Assembly: GCF_037042905.1 (NCBI RefSeq)
Contig: NC_087262.1
Span: 21,495,501-21,559,500, forward strand
Direction of reading: 5' to 3'
DNA from: Lytechinus pictus
Lineage: Eukaryota; Echinodermata; Echinoidea; Temnopleuroida; Toxopneustidae
DNA: 64,000 nucleotides
Program-made: the position numbers and the translations under genes
Notes under the pieces: generated by a model
What the model saw: the letters and a program-made list of their open reading frames with translations, nothing else
Database searches by the model: none
Told to the model about the DNA's origin: nothing
Part shown: piece after piece, positions 44,820 to 56,528 of the stretch
Layout of the letters: every line of letters begins with the position of its first letter
How positions within the stretch are numbered: position 1 is the stretch's first letter

Positions 44820-46270
44820 GTCTCACCTGCCGATAGCAGAGTGAGACTATAGGCGCCGCTTTTTCGACGGCGGCGGCAGCGGCGTCAACACCAAATCTTA
44901 ACCTAAGGTTAAGTTTTTGAAATGACAGCATAACCCCAGGGGGGGGGCACTCAGTATATAATGCATAGTGGGTATGTGCCGCGGAGGGGACCCCCATTTT
45001 TACACTCAAATTTCCGTTCCAAGGCATATCATTTTTTGTCTTATTGAGAAAAAGAACAAAGAAAGCCGCTCCAAAGCATAGCATTTTCTTCTTATCGAGA
45101 AAAAGAAGAAATAAATCCGCTCCAAGGCTTCGCATATTTTCCGTTACGCCGTTCCGGTCGCATTGTTCTGCTACAATCAGCCGCAATTTTGGTGAAAAGC
45201 GGCCACAGAGCGCTGTCCGACCATCGCCTCTGCGCTAGCGCACCCGGCGCCCGTGCCGCTGGGCTAGCTGCAAAGCAGCTGCATGCACGTTCCATAGGGG
45301 TGCATACGCACTCACACGCAGGGACCCGTTCCAAGGACCCCCGTTTTCACAAACATTTGTAGTTCCGAAGCCCGTTCCGAGGACCCTCCTTTTTACAATA
45401 AGCCCGCTCCAAGGCCCCCGTTTTTTGTCTCGCCCGCGGCACATACCCACTACTTTTTGGTCGAGTGCCCCCCGGGAGCATAACTTAGAAAGTATATGGA
45501 CCTAGTTCATGACACTTGGCCATAAGGTTAATCAAGTATTACTAAACATCCTGCCTGAGTTTCAGGTCACATGACCAAGGTCAAAGGTCATTTAGGGTCA
45601 ATGAACTTAGACCATGTTGGGGGAATCAACATCAAAATCTTAACCTAAGGTTAAGTTTTTGAAATGTCATCATAACTTAGAAAATATATGGATCTAGATC
45701 ATGAAACTCGGACATAAGGTTAATCAACTATTATTGAATATCTTGCTTAAGTTTCACGTCACATGACCAAGGTCAAAGGTCATTTATGGTCAATGAACTT
45801 TCGCCAAATTGGGGGTATCTGTTGAATTACCATCATAACTTTGAAAGTTTATGGATCTGATTCATGAAACTTGGACATAAGAGTAATCAAGTATCGCTGA
45901 ACATCCTGTGCAAGTTTCAGGTCACATGACCAAGGTCAAAGGTCAATGAACTTTGGCCATAATGGGGGGTATCTGTTGAATTACCATCATAACTTTGAAA
46001 GTTTATGAATCTGATTCATTAAACTTGGACATAAGAGTAATCAAGTATCACTGAATATCTTGTGCAAGTTTCGCGTCACATGATCAAGGTCAAAGGTCAT
46101 GTAAGCCTATAGGTCATTGATCTTTGGCCATTTTAGAGGTAATTATTAGATTGCTGTCATTACTTTCAAATTTTATAGATATAGTGTATAAAATGTGGAT
46201 ATAGGGGTAATCAAGTTTCACTGACAAGTTTTAGGTCACATGATCAAGGTCAAATGTCAATGAACGTAGT
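44820..46270 (+). repeat. Tandem array, 155-190-bp unit, with a DR1-like motif in each unit
   Basis: About five units. Each has CATAACTTAGAAAGTWTATG, ATGAAACTTGGACATAAG, TAATCAAGTAT and GGTCACATGACCAAGGTCAA. The exact 13-mer AGGTCAAAGGTCA occurs at 45578, 45770, 45933 and 46087, with a one-base variant at 46247. It is a consensus direct repeat with 1-bp spacing for nuclear receptors such as HNF4, COUP-TF and RXR. Whether any factor binds is unknown. A hAT-like MITE interrupts the first unit. Confidence 0.8.
44935..45476. mobile_element. hAT-like MITE with 8-bp target duplication
   Basis: 542 bp flanked by the exact 8-bp repeat AGCATAAC (44927-44934, 45477-45484). Ends CCCAGGGGGGGGGCACTC and the complement of GAGTGCCCCCCGGG, then GTGGGTATGTGCCGCGG on both sides in inverted orientation. 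No transposase. The short frames seen are not genes. Confidence 0.85.
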
Positions 46271-46764
46271 ATTGTTTAATTATATGAATGGTTTTTTTTC
46301 GTGAATAATTATTTGATAGTAGTTTTCAAAGTCAGCACTGCTGCTATATTGAATCGCGTGATGCAGGTGAGACCGCCAGAGGCATTCCACTTGTTTATGA
46401 TATTCAAGATATTTTATAACCCCCTTTTTAAATTTCTCAGGAGTCCAAAGAGAGAGAGAAAAAAAAAAACCTTTTTAAAGAAATCTCCGGGTGAAAAGTC
46501 AAATACACCCCTTTTTTTACAATTCGCGGGCTGGACTTGTTCCACGAAAAGGTACCCCTTTACCGGACCTTTTGGGAACACACATGCGGTCCCTCCGACC
46601 CTGGAGTGGTATTTGGCTTCTCCATCATTTCTGACGGGGTTACTATGCTGAAATCAACTGGCGTTTCCAAAGACGAAACTGCGATTTGGCCGAAACGGGC
46701 TTTTTTGGAAAGGTCGCAGTTAACTGATCCATGCGCGTATTCTGGGTAGTCCAAAAGGGGCGCC
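46271..46764. other. No gene seen
   Basis: Sequence between two arrays. A 116-codon frame at 46301-46651 has no recognisable domain. Confidence 0.4.
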
Positions 46765-46875
46765 AAAAAGGAGAAGAAAAGAGAGTAAAAGAATAGGGAG
46801 AGAAAAAAGTAGGGAAAGAAGAAAAGAAAGATAAAAAAGGGGAAAGAAAGAGAGAAGAAAAAGAAGAAGAGTGAA
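46765..46875. repeat. Purine-rich low-complexity tract
   Basis: GA-rich run (GAAAGAAGAAAAGAAAGATA and similar) with hardly any pyrimidines. Confidence 0.75.
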
Positions 46876-47508
46876 TTAAGGGGCGCCGAATTGATGTTCG
46901 ATATAGGGGGCCCCGAATTGATGTTCTATACCTAGGGGCACCGAATTGGAGTTTGATATAGGGGGCACTGAATCTATGTTCGACCTATAAGGGGTGCCGA
47001 ATTCGATATAGGAGTGCCGAATTGATGTTCAACCGAAGGGGCTCCGAATTGATGTTCGACCACGGGGCGCTGATTAAGGGGCTCGCAATTGATGTTCGAC
47101 ATATGGGGGGGGGGGGCGCCGAATTGATGTCTAACCGAGGGGGGGTGCCGAATCGATGTTTGACCTAGGGGCTCAGAATTGAAGTCCGACCTATAGGGGC
47201 GCCGAATACAGTCATGTTCGACCTAGGGGCGCGCCGAATTGATATTCGACCAAGGGGCGGTGATTGACGTTTTATTTAGGGGCGCCCAATTGATGTATAA
47301 CCGAGGGGGGGGGGGCGCCCAATTGATGTCCGACCTAGGGGTGCGCCGAATTGATGATTTACACTAGGGGCGCTGAATTGATGTTCAACATAGGGGGGGG
47401 GGGCGAATTGATGTTCGACCTAGGGGCACCGAATAGATGTTCGACATAGGAGCATCAATAATTTATTTGATGTTTGTCCTGAGATGCCAAATTCATGGTC
47501 AACCTATA
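46876..47508. repeat. Tandem array GGGGCGCCGAATTGATGTTC, left part
   Basis: More than fifteen degenerate copies of a 22-30-bp unit, GGGCGCCGAATTGATGTTCG plus ACCTAG. Variable G-runs and occasional CAAATTCATG variants. The array continues after the inserted element at 49242. Confidence 0.85.
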
Positions 47509-47799
47509 CAGTGCGTATTAAAAAAAACGGGACAGTTTTGAAGTCTATAAAAAAATTGTTTCAAATTATGATATCAATATTTTGATGGTAATAGATGCTC
47601 TTAAATCTTATCTTTGAAATGCCATATTAAAATATAAATTTTGTTCATGCTTGAGCAAACACGGGACGTTTTTGTCGAGGGTTCAAAAAGAGGTTTGCGC
47701 CAAAATGGCAAAAAATAGAAATTTGATGATCAGACTTCTTGCTAATCAGCAAACTTCCTCTTAACCTTTTCATTATCTTTGCCATGATTTTCGAATTAT

Positions 47800-48074
47800 A
47801 ATAATAATAATATAGGGTATTTATATTGCGCACATATCCACCTTGTTAGGTGCTCAAGGCGCTCCTATATTACCCGGCTAAGCTAGGCGTTCACAGCGCA
47901 CACAGCTTCTTGAGGAATTACTTCCTACCGGTACCCATTTACCTCACCTGGGTTGAGTGCAGCACCGTGTGGATCAGTTTCTTGCTGAAGGAAATTACGC
48001 CATGGCTGGGATTCGAACCCAAGACCATCTGTTTCAAAGTCCGGAGACTAATCCACTGGGCCACAACGCTCCAC
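47800..48074 (-). mobile_element. tRNA-derived SINE, family 1, copy 3
   Basis: Best preserved copy. On the minus strand the head has A-box-like TGGCCCAGTGG and B-box GGTTCGAATCC, then GTAATTTCCTTCAGCAAGAA, and the body ends in an (ATT)n tail at 47800. Nested in the mariner-like element. Confidence 0.85.
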
Positions 48075-48948
48075 ATGCTGTCAAATTTCATTAACAAATT
48101 TATTTATTTACTTGAATTATCTTTTTTATTAAAACTTCTTTAACCTTTGAATTTTCCTTCATAAGTAAGGAAAGAAGACTTTTTGTCAACCCAAGCAAGA
48201 AGATTTACATTATTAATTGGGAGAACTTGTAATTATTCAAATTTTATTTTATTATGTGAACAAATTATGTTATGGTACCTTTAAAAAACATGAATCCTAT
48301 TTTCATGGGGTTATTGATTCTTTGACCAATTTTAAGTATGTGCTTGACAGGACAAACAGGAAAGGATCCATGTCTTTCAATGGCAATGGTGTATTGGGTC
48401 AAATTTGAAGGAGCTAGATATGGCAGATCGGAGAAAATGTATCAAAAAAGTTGTGAGCGAGCGAAGCGAGCAAGGAAAAATTTCCACTTTTTTGTTAAAA
48501 TATCAAATTCTGTGATAGATTTTGACATAATATTCCTAAAATAAATCATATTTCACTTTCTATCTTTCCTTTTATTTTCGTTCCATTTTATTTTTTATTG
48601 GGGGGAGCACCCCGAGCTCCCGCCCATCTGTATGCCACTGTTCAAAGGCACCATAACCTTTGTAGCACACAATGAAAGGATTTGAAAAAAAAACACGCTC
48701 TCCCGTACTTCGGTTGAAAATTATTTTGTTGTTTTTGCTTTAATAAGGAACATTCAAAGTTAAAGAGAACATATTCAAAAGAAACAACAGAACAATTCAA
48801 GCAAATAAACAGATTTGAAAATGAATTTTGACCGCATAATTCGAAAAGTATGGCAAAGATAATGAAAAGGTTAAGAGGAGGTCTGCTGATTAGCAAGAAG
48901 TCCGATCATCATATTTATCATTATTTTTATGCCATTTTGGCGCAAGCA

Positions 48949-49052
48949 ATAGGCCGCGGAGCAGAGGATTATCTTTTGTGTTTGGGGGGGGGGGACATCT
49001 ATTGTTGCGTCCCCCCAAACACAAAAGATAATCCTCTGCTCCGCCGCCATGC
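48949..49052. repeat. Perfect hairpin insertion, 104 bp
   Basis: Arms GCGGAGCAGAGGATTATCTT... and exact complement over about 35 bp around a G-rich loop. CAAGCA occurs on both flanks (48943-48948, 49053-49058), consistent with a 6-bp target duplication. It interrupts the right TIR of the mariner-like element. Confidence 0.75.
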
Positions 49053-49241
49053 CAAGCATCCCTTTTAACCCCAGACAAAAACATTCCGTGTTCGCTCAAA
49101 CATGAACGAAACTAATTTTTCAAATGGCATTTGAAAGATAAGACTTCATAGCACCTATTAACACCAAAATATAGACATCATAATTTGAAACAAAAATTTA
49201 ATAGACTTTTCAAATCCGGTCCCGTTTTTTCATACGCACTG

Positions 49242-49395
49242 TATAGGGAGGGGGCGCCAAATTCATATTCGTCTTTTTGGGCGCCAAATTGATGTTTGTC
49301 CTGCCTTTGTCCTGGGGCGCCAAATTCATGTTCAACTTAGGGACGGGGCACTAAATTCATATTCGACCTTTGGGGCGCCAAATCAGCTCTGATGA
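49242..49395. repeat. Tandem array, right part
   Basis: Resumes as GGGCGCCAAATTCATATTCG units after the transposon, the same array as 46876-47508. Confidence 0.8.
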
Positions 49396-50782
49396 GAAGT
49401 TAAAACCCCAAAGTGCTTAAAATTCTATGCTTCAGTCTGGTCGCATTTATTCTTTTCAAAAAGTTGTATGACAACATGTGCCCTTTTTCACGTGAGTATG
49501 AAATAAGATAATTCAACACCTCAGTATAGCGGGAGGGGGAGCCCGGCGCATGATTTTCCAAAAGTGCACAGGGCTGCCAAAAAATGGACCTGAGCTGTGA
49601 CCCCCCCTCCGTAGTCGAGGCTCCACTCGTTCTTGCCTCGGCCATCGCTGAGACAGGAATTTTTGCAAGTGATCTCGATTGCCCTTTTTGACAGGCCAAT
49701 AGGTGCCTGATTTTGTGCCCATTTTGTGCCCCCCCCCCTCCCGACACTGAGATCCCGGGATGAAATTTCAGGGGCCATAATGTTTATGTACAAAAGCCGT
49801 CTTCTCAAAGTAAAGCCCAAAGCCGGCAACAGGCTGAATCAACGCCTGTTGCTCCCCCCCCCCCCCCCCCCACTAAAATATGTTCCATATACGTTCCACT
49901 ATGCATGGACCTATACATGGTTCCACGTACCGTCCCCAAAACCAAACTATAAGACAAGTCAGGCTAGAACATAATTATGGTAGGGGCGAATTCATAACGA
50001 AATGTAATCGAGATTGGACGAGTTGACATCGTATTGGGTCGACTCAATCTATACGCTGTCCAGATCCGATATCCATCATCGATATATGATCCGCGTGCTC
50101 GCTCCGACAAAGCTGCGCATAGCCCTATTGCGCACTGTAAGTTTCCGGGGGTGTATTAACATATTGTAAAAACTTGATCAAATTGGATTTCGTTTAAATC
50201 GAAAAAAATAAGAAATATTATAAAAATATCACAACTCTGATGTTAGTTGGAGATCATACATACAAAAATATAAAAATTGTAATATTCAAATCAACTTATT
50301 CCATAGCTTTCCTTTTTGTGAGTCCTGGTGAGTATGCACCTCATTTTAAATTAGAATTAGAATCATGCTGAAAATATATGTGAACGGACCCCGGAACACG
50401 AGGCTGATATAATTGCTATATTTTTGTATGCGGCATGCATGCATCGCATCAATCAAAGAAAGGTGCAGCACGCCAACAGGACAGTGGATCGGAACAAACC
50501 CCAAATATAAACTGATTTTACACAGTCTTTAATTAGGTACCGTATGCTTGTCGAACTCATTCTCTAGTGGCTTCGCTAACTTTTAAACAATAACTAAGTG
50601 TGGTAGCCCGATTCTGAAGTGTACTATGGAGGTGGTTCTGCCCGCCACCGTCATGACCGTGTCGTGTGTGACTGTGTGTGGCCTGTGGGCACCCAAGGCC
50701 AGTGTTCATTTTACATGCCGCCGCGCACAGAAAAATCAAGCCATAGGCATAGCCATAGTCTAGTAGAAGTCTAACCCAGGGA
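49396..50782. other. No gene seen
   Basis: Mixed sequence with long C homopolymers (49728-49740, 49854-49871). No coding or repeat family recognised. Confidence 0.4.
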
Positions 50783-50809
50783 GCTCCCGCCCGCTGCGCG
50801 GGCGGGAGC
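50783..50809. repeat. Very stable GC hairpin
   Basis: 12-bp perfect arms GCTCCCGCCCGC and GCGGGCGGGAGC with a 3-nt loop. No T-tract follows on either strand. Significance unknown. Confidence 0.7.
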
Positions 50810-51803
50810 CCAGGGGCTTACCGTGTATTTTACCATACTCACGGGACTAGGGTGATTTATGGTCTAAATATTTCTCCAAATGAATTGTATTTGTAAAAAC
50901 AGAAATTATGCACTTACCACGATTATGGATGAAGGTTTAGGAAATTGGCAAAGCCGATCTCCTAATAATAAATATAAAAGTTAGATCCTAGTCCTACCTT
51001 AATTCTTGCTCACCAGAGGATAGAATGTGGTCCAGCCGCTCAGAATCTCAGGTAAATTGCACAAATCCGTGAATAGAAATATATACACTTCACAATTTCA
51101 AATACAGTAGATAAAGGGACAGATGTCACAAAATGTCTCGCGAAGTAATGAGCTCATTAAATATGCAGAGAATATAGACTTCGAATGAGTGGAAGTGACG
51201 GTAAGGAATAAGATTGGAAAATGCAGAGAAATAATTAAGTATAAGTTGATCCTCCACAAGATTTGATTCAATCCTCACTAGCAGCTGGATGAGATGGTCA
51301 GCATGAGTGGACAGGACGAAGGCAGAGAGTAGAGTGATGATGTGGTAGAGAAAACAAGTTGTTTTTACCAACATCAGAAAAGATGAGACAAAGAAATAAG
51401 CGCCAAAAAGGGGGCAAAACACAGTTGAGAAGAACAAAGAAGAGAGAAGCAGACTGTGAGAAAAGCAAACATGCAAGCATCTCTGTATGATGTTGTATAC
51501 CTGCAAGTTCATTGCAATAAACAAGGAACAATGAAAGGATGTTTGCTACAAGTCTAGGAACAAAAGAAAGGTTGTTTCTCAATATAAGAATGTGTTTGCC
51601 AAGTAGATTTGGGCAGGAAATTGTCTTGCTCTGTGAATGTACAGTATTGTAGTACATACACATGGCGTGAACAAGTGAGAATATATGAAATTGGAAATAA
51701 AAGAAAGAATTTATATACATATACAGAATGTTGAAATATAAATGAAAATATATACAAGGAAAGAATATATAGATGTAGATAAAGATATAGTCAAGTCACT
51801 ACA
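50810..51803 (-). other. Possible 3' LTR or tail of the Gypsy remnant
   Basis: On the minus strand a polypurine tract (TAGGGGGGAGCTAC) is followed by TGTAGTGACTTG at 51803, the layout of an internal-domain/LTR junction. No second LTR was found to confirm it, so the lower boundary is unknown. Long open frames in it are AT-rich and unrecognised. Confidence 0.4.
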
Positions 51804-51940
51804 GTAGCTCCCCCCTAGGCCTAGATTTGTACCAAATAGAAATGTAGTAACAAATCGACAAGGGAAAGTAAAAGGGAACTTGGCTATATAAAACAAGAAA
51901 ATAAAAGGAGTGGAAACATCAGTGAATTTTGAGACATGTT

Positions 51941-52858
51941 TCAACCGTCTCCGAAAAATTGAACGTATTTGGCAGGAAACCTGACATTGCGACCAGAACG
52001 GGTCTTACGAATTTCGGGAGGCATATGCTTGTCATCAGGATCCCCTGCCAAGTCCGTGGAGTTGGATTGTTGATGAACTTGGTCAGGTGGATCTTGATGA
52101 TGAAATGGAGTGGTAGCCTCCTGCTCGATGAAAGCCGGTTTCAGTCTGTCGACACTGACATTTTCATGTTTACCATTATAATCAATGGTAAAATACTTGT
52201 CAGTGCGACGGATGACTCGGAAGGGTCCTCTGTATGGAGGCTGCAATGGCTTTGTAACAGTATCATCTCTAAGAAAGATGTGAGATGAAGAATGGAGTTC
52301 AGGATGTACCTGCGTTCGAGTTTGCTGTTTTCTAGTAGGAGTGGGATGTAATTCCCGCATCATTCTCTTTAGTCTGTGGGCATAGTTAGATGGGTCATCG
52401 GCAGCATCAATTTGTGAAGGAGCTACAAATTGTGCAGGTAGAGTGACTGTAGTCCCAAACACAAGTTCTGCTGCAGAGCATCCAATGTCCGCCTTGATTG
52501 CTGTGCGTATACCCAGCAAGACTAAAGGGAGTGACTCAGTCCAACGGACCTTGTTATGAGCCTTGAGAGAAGCTTTAAGTTGGCGATGAAAACGCTCCAC
52601 CAAACCATTTGCGGCGGGATGGTATGCTGTTGTGCGGATGCGTTTAGTGCCAAGGAGGTTGGTGAGTGAAAGGAAAAGTGCTGACTCAAATTGCCTACCT
52701 CTGTCTGTTGTGATGGTAGTAGGTGCGCCAAACACTGCTAACCATCTGGCCACAAATGCTCGCGCTACCGTCTCCGCAGTGATGTCTGGGATAGGGATAG
52801 CTTCTGGCCATCTGGTGTAGCGATCAACACAAGTAAGAAGATAAAATTCGTGCTGGAA
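51941..52858 (-). pseudogene. Ty3/Gypsy integrase fragment (5'-truncated pol)
   Basis: Open frame from about 52858 to the TAG/TAA at 51941. It has the integrase core: first Asp in YLLTCVDRYTRWPEA, second in TTDRGRQFES, Glu in NGLVERFHRQLK, then a C-terminal region (PYRGPFRVIRR, DRLKPAF). Protease, RT, RNase H and the integrase zinc finger are missing; homology starts abruptly near 52858. All three catalytic residues remain, but the rest of the element is gone, so it is a remnant. The stretch is uninterrupted by stops, so truncation was fairly recent. Confidence 0.85.
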
Positions 52859-53614
52859 AACGTTAAAAATACATCTTTTTCGAACAGTATTATTGATGTT
52901 GATAGTCGCGCTTACTTTCGGTCAGAAGTTGATTTTCATTTGGGCGTAAAATTCCAGAGGATTGGCAAAATTTAATAGGATTTTTTCTGATGATCAGACA
53001 ACAATTGCACAGTATTGACAGCGTAAAATAATGTATTGAAAACTGGAAATAAATTGCGCATTGCATTATACAATGTAGGTAATGCAGGGACTTTCCCTGA
53101 TCGCAGCAATCGAGCTTGCATGACCGCATCTGGTTGAAAGAGGGCCAGAGATCGAGCGGTGACTGTCAATGTCCGAGAAGGGATTGAGTAAACAATCGCC
53201 CCGGGCGCTCGTAAAAAAAGCGCCAGGGAAAGTTAACTGTCACAGTGTGACAACAATTTTGACAGCTGGAAACAGGTGGTGGCCATAAAATGCTCTTGTT
53301 GAATGTCCATTTGTAATAGGTCCATGGTGGGATTTACTGGAAAGAGGCACTGGCAATGCACAATCATTAGCGCCTCTCCCGACAGCGACGCTGCGATTCT
53401 AATTGCCATTGGACGCTTGTCACGTTTAAGTAGGCCTAACAAGTTAGGCCCTATACTAACTTTTTAATCATTCAGAATGCACACTAGCTTAGCTGCCACA
53501 TCTTGCCACTTGTACTAAGTTTAGTTTTATTTTTGCAGGCACCACGGAAGGTTTCCAAACTGGGGGGGGGGGGGGGGGGGTAGCCAGGAGGCTCGAGCAT
53601 GTAAAGAGTTAACC
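52859..53614. other. No gene seen
   Basis: Sequence upstream of the integrase remnant, unrelated to pol. Ends in a G20-like run near 53562-53580. Confidence 0.4.
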
Positions 53615-54438
53615 CAGGGGTGGTATTCTGAGATCAATTTTATCTTGGATAAAATAAGATATTTTATCTCCGTTAAAATCAGTGAGATAAAATACCCTTA
53701 AAATCTCTCAGAACAATTTTATCTCTGTAAGACACACCTATTTTTTTAATCAACATCCAATTAGAAATGCGCTTTTATAGCTCTCATATCACTCAACTAA
53801 TGGAAATCCATTCCGCCAGGAGGTGTGGCAAAGGAGTGAGATTGCGTCAATTTATTGACTTCAAATATGCTTGCACTATACGCTTGCACGTCTTTACTGA
53901 GATTCCTTTTTTTTAAATGACAATACTCTAATCTTTTTTTCGAAGTCTATATCGCATCTTTTCAAGCATCATTTCAAAGACACTATTAGTCAAGAAAAGT
54001 CTCATGAAATACTTCCTAATTGTACAGGAATAATGTTAAGGTGTTATTTATTCTCAATAAATATATAATTTTCATTTTCATGTTAACATTTGGAGTTATT
54101 CACCTAGAAATAATGATGAAATCAACATCGCGGAGATAAAATAGCCCCTACCCTCTTTGAAGTTTATTTTATCTGGCTTCAATATAATATGGGCGCAAGC
54201 ACATCATCCGCGTTGCAATGGCCAGATACGCGATGGGTATGTCTACGCAGGCACTGCTCTGTTGCGTATCATTCAAGTATCATCTGTAGATGCGCAAGAT
54301 AAATTTTATACGCAAGATTAAATTAAAAATTTTATCTGAGAGATAAAATGTCATCTATGATGTCGGAATACCAATTTCATTTTAAGAGATAAAATAAAAA
54401 TATTTTAAAGATAAAATGACCTCAGAATACCGCCCCTG
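53615..54438. mobile_element. TIR element, family F, copy 1
   Basis: Ends CAGGGGTGGTATTCTGAGAT and the complement of ACCTCAGAATACCGCCCCTG. Inside are many GAGATAAAAT/ATTTTATCTC motifs in both orientations. 824 bp, no coding frame. The left half reappears inverted at 60356-60458. Confidence 0.75.
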
Positions 54439-54829
54439 GACTCGTCCTAGTAATACTAGACGGACATATGCTCTCCAAAATGGGGTCGCAATAGCACTCA
54501 AAATAAAAGGGGAAAATATGAATTATGCACTTACCTCGATTAGACGGATGAAGGTCTATCGTGAGACACAGAATCCTGACATCAAGGCACAAACTGGACC
54601 CTCAAAAAAAGGAAAAGTTCTATCTCGTTCGTTCTTCTGTCAAAATTGAAAACAAAATGGCTGATCGATACCGAAAACAAACACGACAGAGGTCTAACTT
54701 TTCCTTTTTTGAGTTGGTCGAGAGTAAAACAATTGGTATACACATAATTATTATAATTAGACTATATCTAATTATTATTATATAATATTGTTGTCTCAGT
54801 AATATTAATATTATTTTCTCATTATTTTT
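54439..54829. other. No gene seen
   Basis: AT-rich. A block near 54525-54560 (ATTATGCACTTACCTCGATT) resembles 50908-50945, perhaps a remnant of a shared repeat. Confidence 0.4.
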
Positions 54830-56528
54830 AAGCCTGAGTCGAATCGATTTTAAAATTGGTGTTCGATCGATGTCATCGAGCGCCGGTGCAAATTTTGCAA
54901 AATTGGTGCAGCCCCGGGCGATTCGTTTGGTTCACATAATCAATCATCAAAATAAACAGTAATGTCCAACTTGACTACTACTTGCTTGATTGATATCCCT
55001 CCAAAATGAAACCGATTGTGTAATTATGATGCCTATTCACCATTAATTTGAAGTTTATTGCGATCATAGTTCGAGTTTTACTCGTCTGCTCGTGCCGAGA
55101 TAATGTATGCACGATGAATTCATAAAAGGAAGTCATCGCATGCGCAGTACTGTGCTTTAATCAAACCAGAAAATAGCCGGAAAATTGACGCGATCAACAT
55201 AAAAATAAACCTTGCTTTCATGAACAATATTAATATCATGACCATGGAACATTTTTTAATCATAATATTTAACAATAATTTGCATATGATAATCATTGAT
55301 ATGAATTTAGAGCTTGATGTGAAACGTTTGTATTTCGTTTCAATGTTCAATGACGGACATCACATGACGATCGACTTGAGTGAGTGCACTTGTCTAAAAA
55401 AATTATCACGTCTCGGATTCTCGAACATTGTCAACATACAGAAACTCTTTTCAAGATCGTAATATCACCATATAATAACATTTTACATGACATAACAGAA
55501 ACTTGCGTTTGATTTTTTTTCTCCATCAATTTGAAGCTAGTTTGTGCCCAACTTTGGGCTCTGATTTCATGAATGGAAAATATGTCATGCGTCAATGAAC
55601 GCGCATGCGCATTGTGCTTTTTTCTCGGAGACGTCCAGGCCAGAGATGGAATAAAAATTAAAATAATGCCAGTATAATACTATTAATACTTCCATATGAA
55701 CATAACATACTTTGCTGACACTGTCAATATTTTTAGTATGGCCATGCATAAAATCTTATTAAATCGTAATTATTTAACATCCAATAATTATATGATTTAG
55801 AGCTTGATCCGAGACATTCATATTTATTTCGATCGCATGCTCTTGTTGTGTCTGAAATTAAAAAGAAAAGAATTATCATATCAGGATTAATTCTCGAACA
55901 TCGTCATAACTCATATTCCACAATCTCCCCTCACAATCGTTATATCAGCATTGAATACCAATTCAAATGACCATCCAGAGAAAATTACGTATTTATTCCC
56001 ATCAATTTGGAGCTCATTTTGGATCCAACTACACAATCTCAGGCAAGTTACAGTGCTCCCCGCTGGTTGCACTTGTTTGCTGGCGCTGGCAAGCACGCCT
56101 GTCGTTTCGGGAGAGTGAGTGTACGGGGCTGCGGCGCAGACGGGGCTGGTGTGTGCGAGTCTGGACTGCGAGTGCTATTTTACTGAAAATCATTCGGATC
56201 GACTCTGCGTGATTCATGTCTTTAATATTGTTTCATTTTAAACTTATATGTTGTCATCTGCAAATATCATTGTTGAACATATTTTGGGAAGAATTCTGCA
56301 TTGGTCCCCGTTTTTTTTTGTGTTTTGTGATCATGGAAAATACAAACGAACTTTGCTCACTCATCTGCTTGTGCAACGCTCACCCGGCCAGCGCTTACCG
56401 TCAGTGCGTGCATAGCGCATCGACGCGACGGCCAGAGTTTTCCCCGCCGCACCTTCCAAATTTCGATGTTCGATCGAATGAAAGCTGTCGAACACGGGTT
56501 TTCAAAATAGTCGATATGACTCGGGCTT
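54830..56528. mobile_element. Non-autonomous TIR element, 1.7 kb, with internal 490-bp repeats
   Basis: Ends AAGCCTGAGTCGAATCGATT and the complement of GTCGATATGACTCGGGCTT, with GGTGTTCGATCGA just inside. The interior holds diverged tandem units about 490 bp long: TTTAGAGCTTGAT at 55306 and 55796; CATCAATTTGRAGCT at 55525 and 55998. No transposase frame is visible. Confidence 0.65.

Larger units (their letters stand above)
47509..49241. mobile_element. Tc1/mariner-superfamily non-autonomous element with long TIRs
   Basis: 1733 bp. Ends CAGTGCGTATTAAAAAAAAC and the complement of GTTTTTTCATACGCACTG, flanked by TA on both sides. The inverted repeats extend about 300 bp (shared TTGTTTCAAATTATGAT, AACACGG, TTAACCTTTTCATTATCTTT). 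Two other elements are nested: a SINE at 47800-48074 and a hairpin at 48949-49052. No transposase frame. Confidence 0.85.

Noticed and set aside
45044-45450. Basic open frames in the G/C-rich segment
   Set aside because: They lie within the hAT-like MITE and its internal repeats, with no domain similarity.
46876-47508. CRISPR array
   Set aside because: The repeats are degenerate and contiguous with no unique spacers of constant length, and the genome is animal.
51126-51720. 132- and 140-codon minus-strand frames with hydrophobic segments
   Set aside because: Unrecognised, overlapping, and in the AT-rich presumed LTR of the Gypsy remnant; no support as a membrane protein gene.
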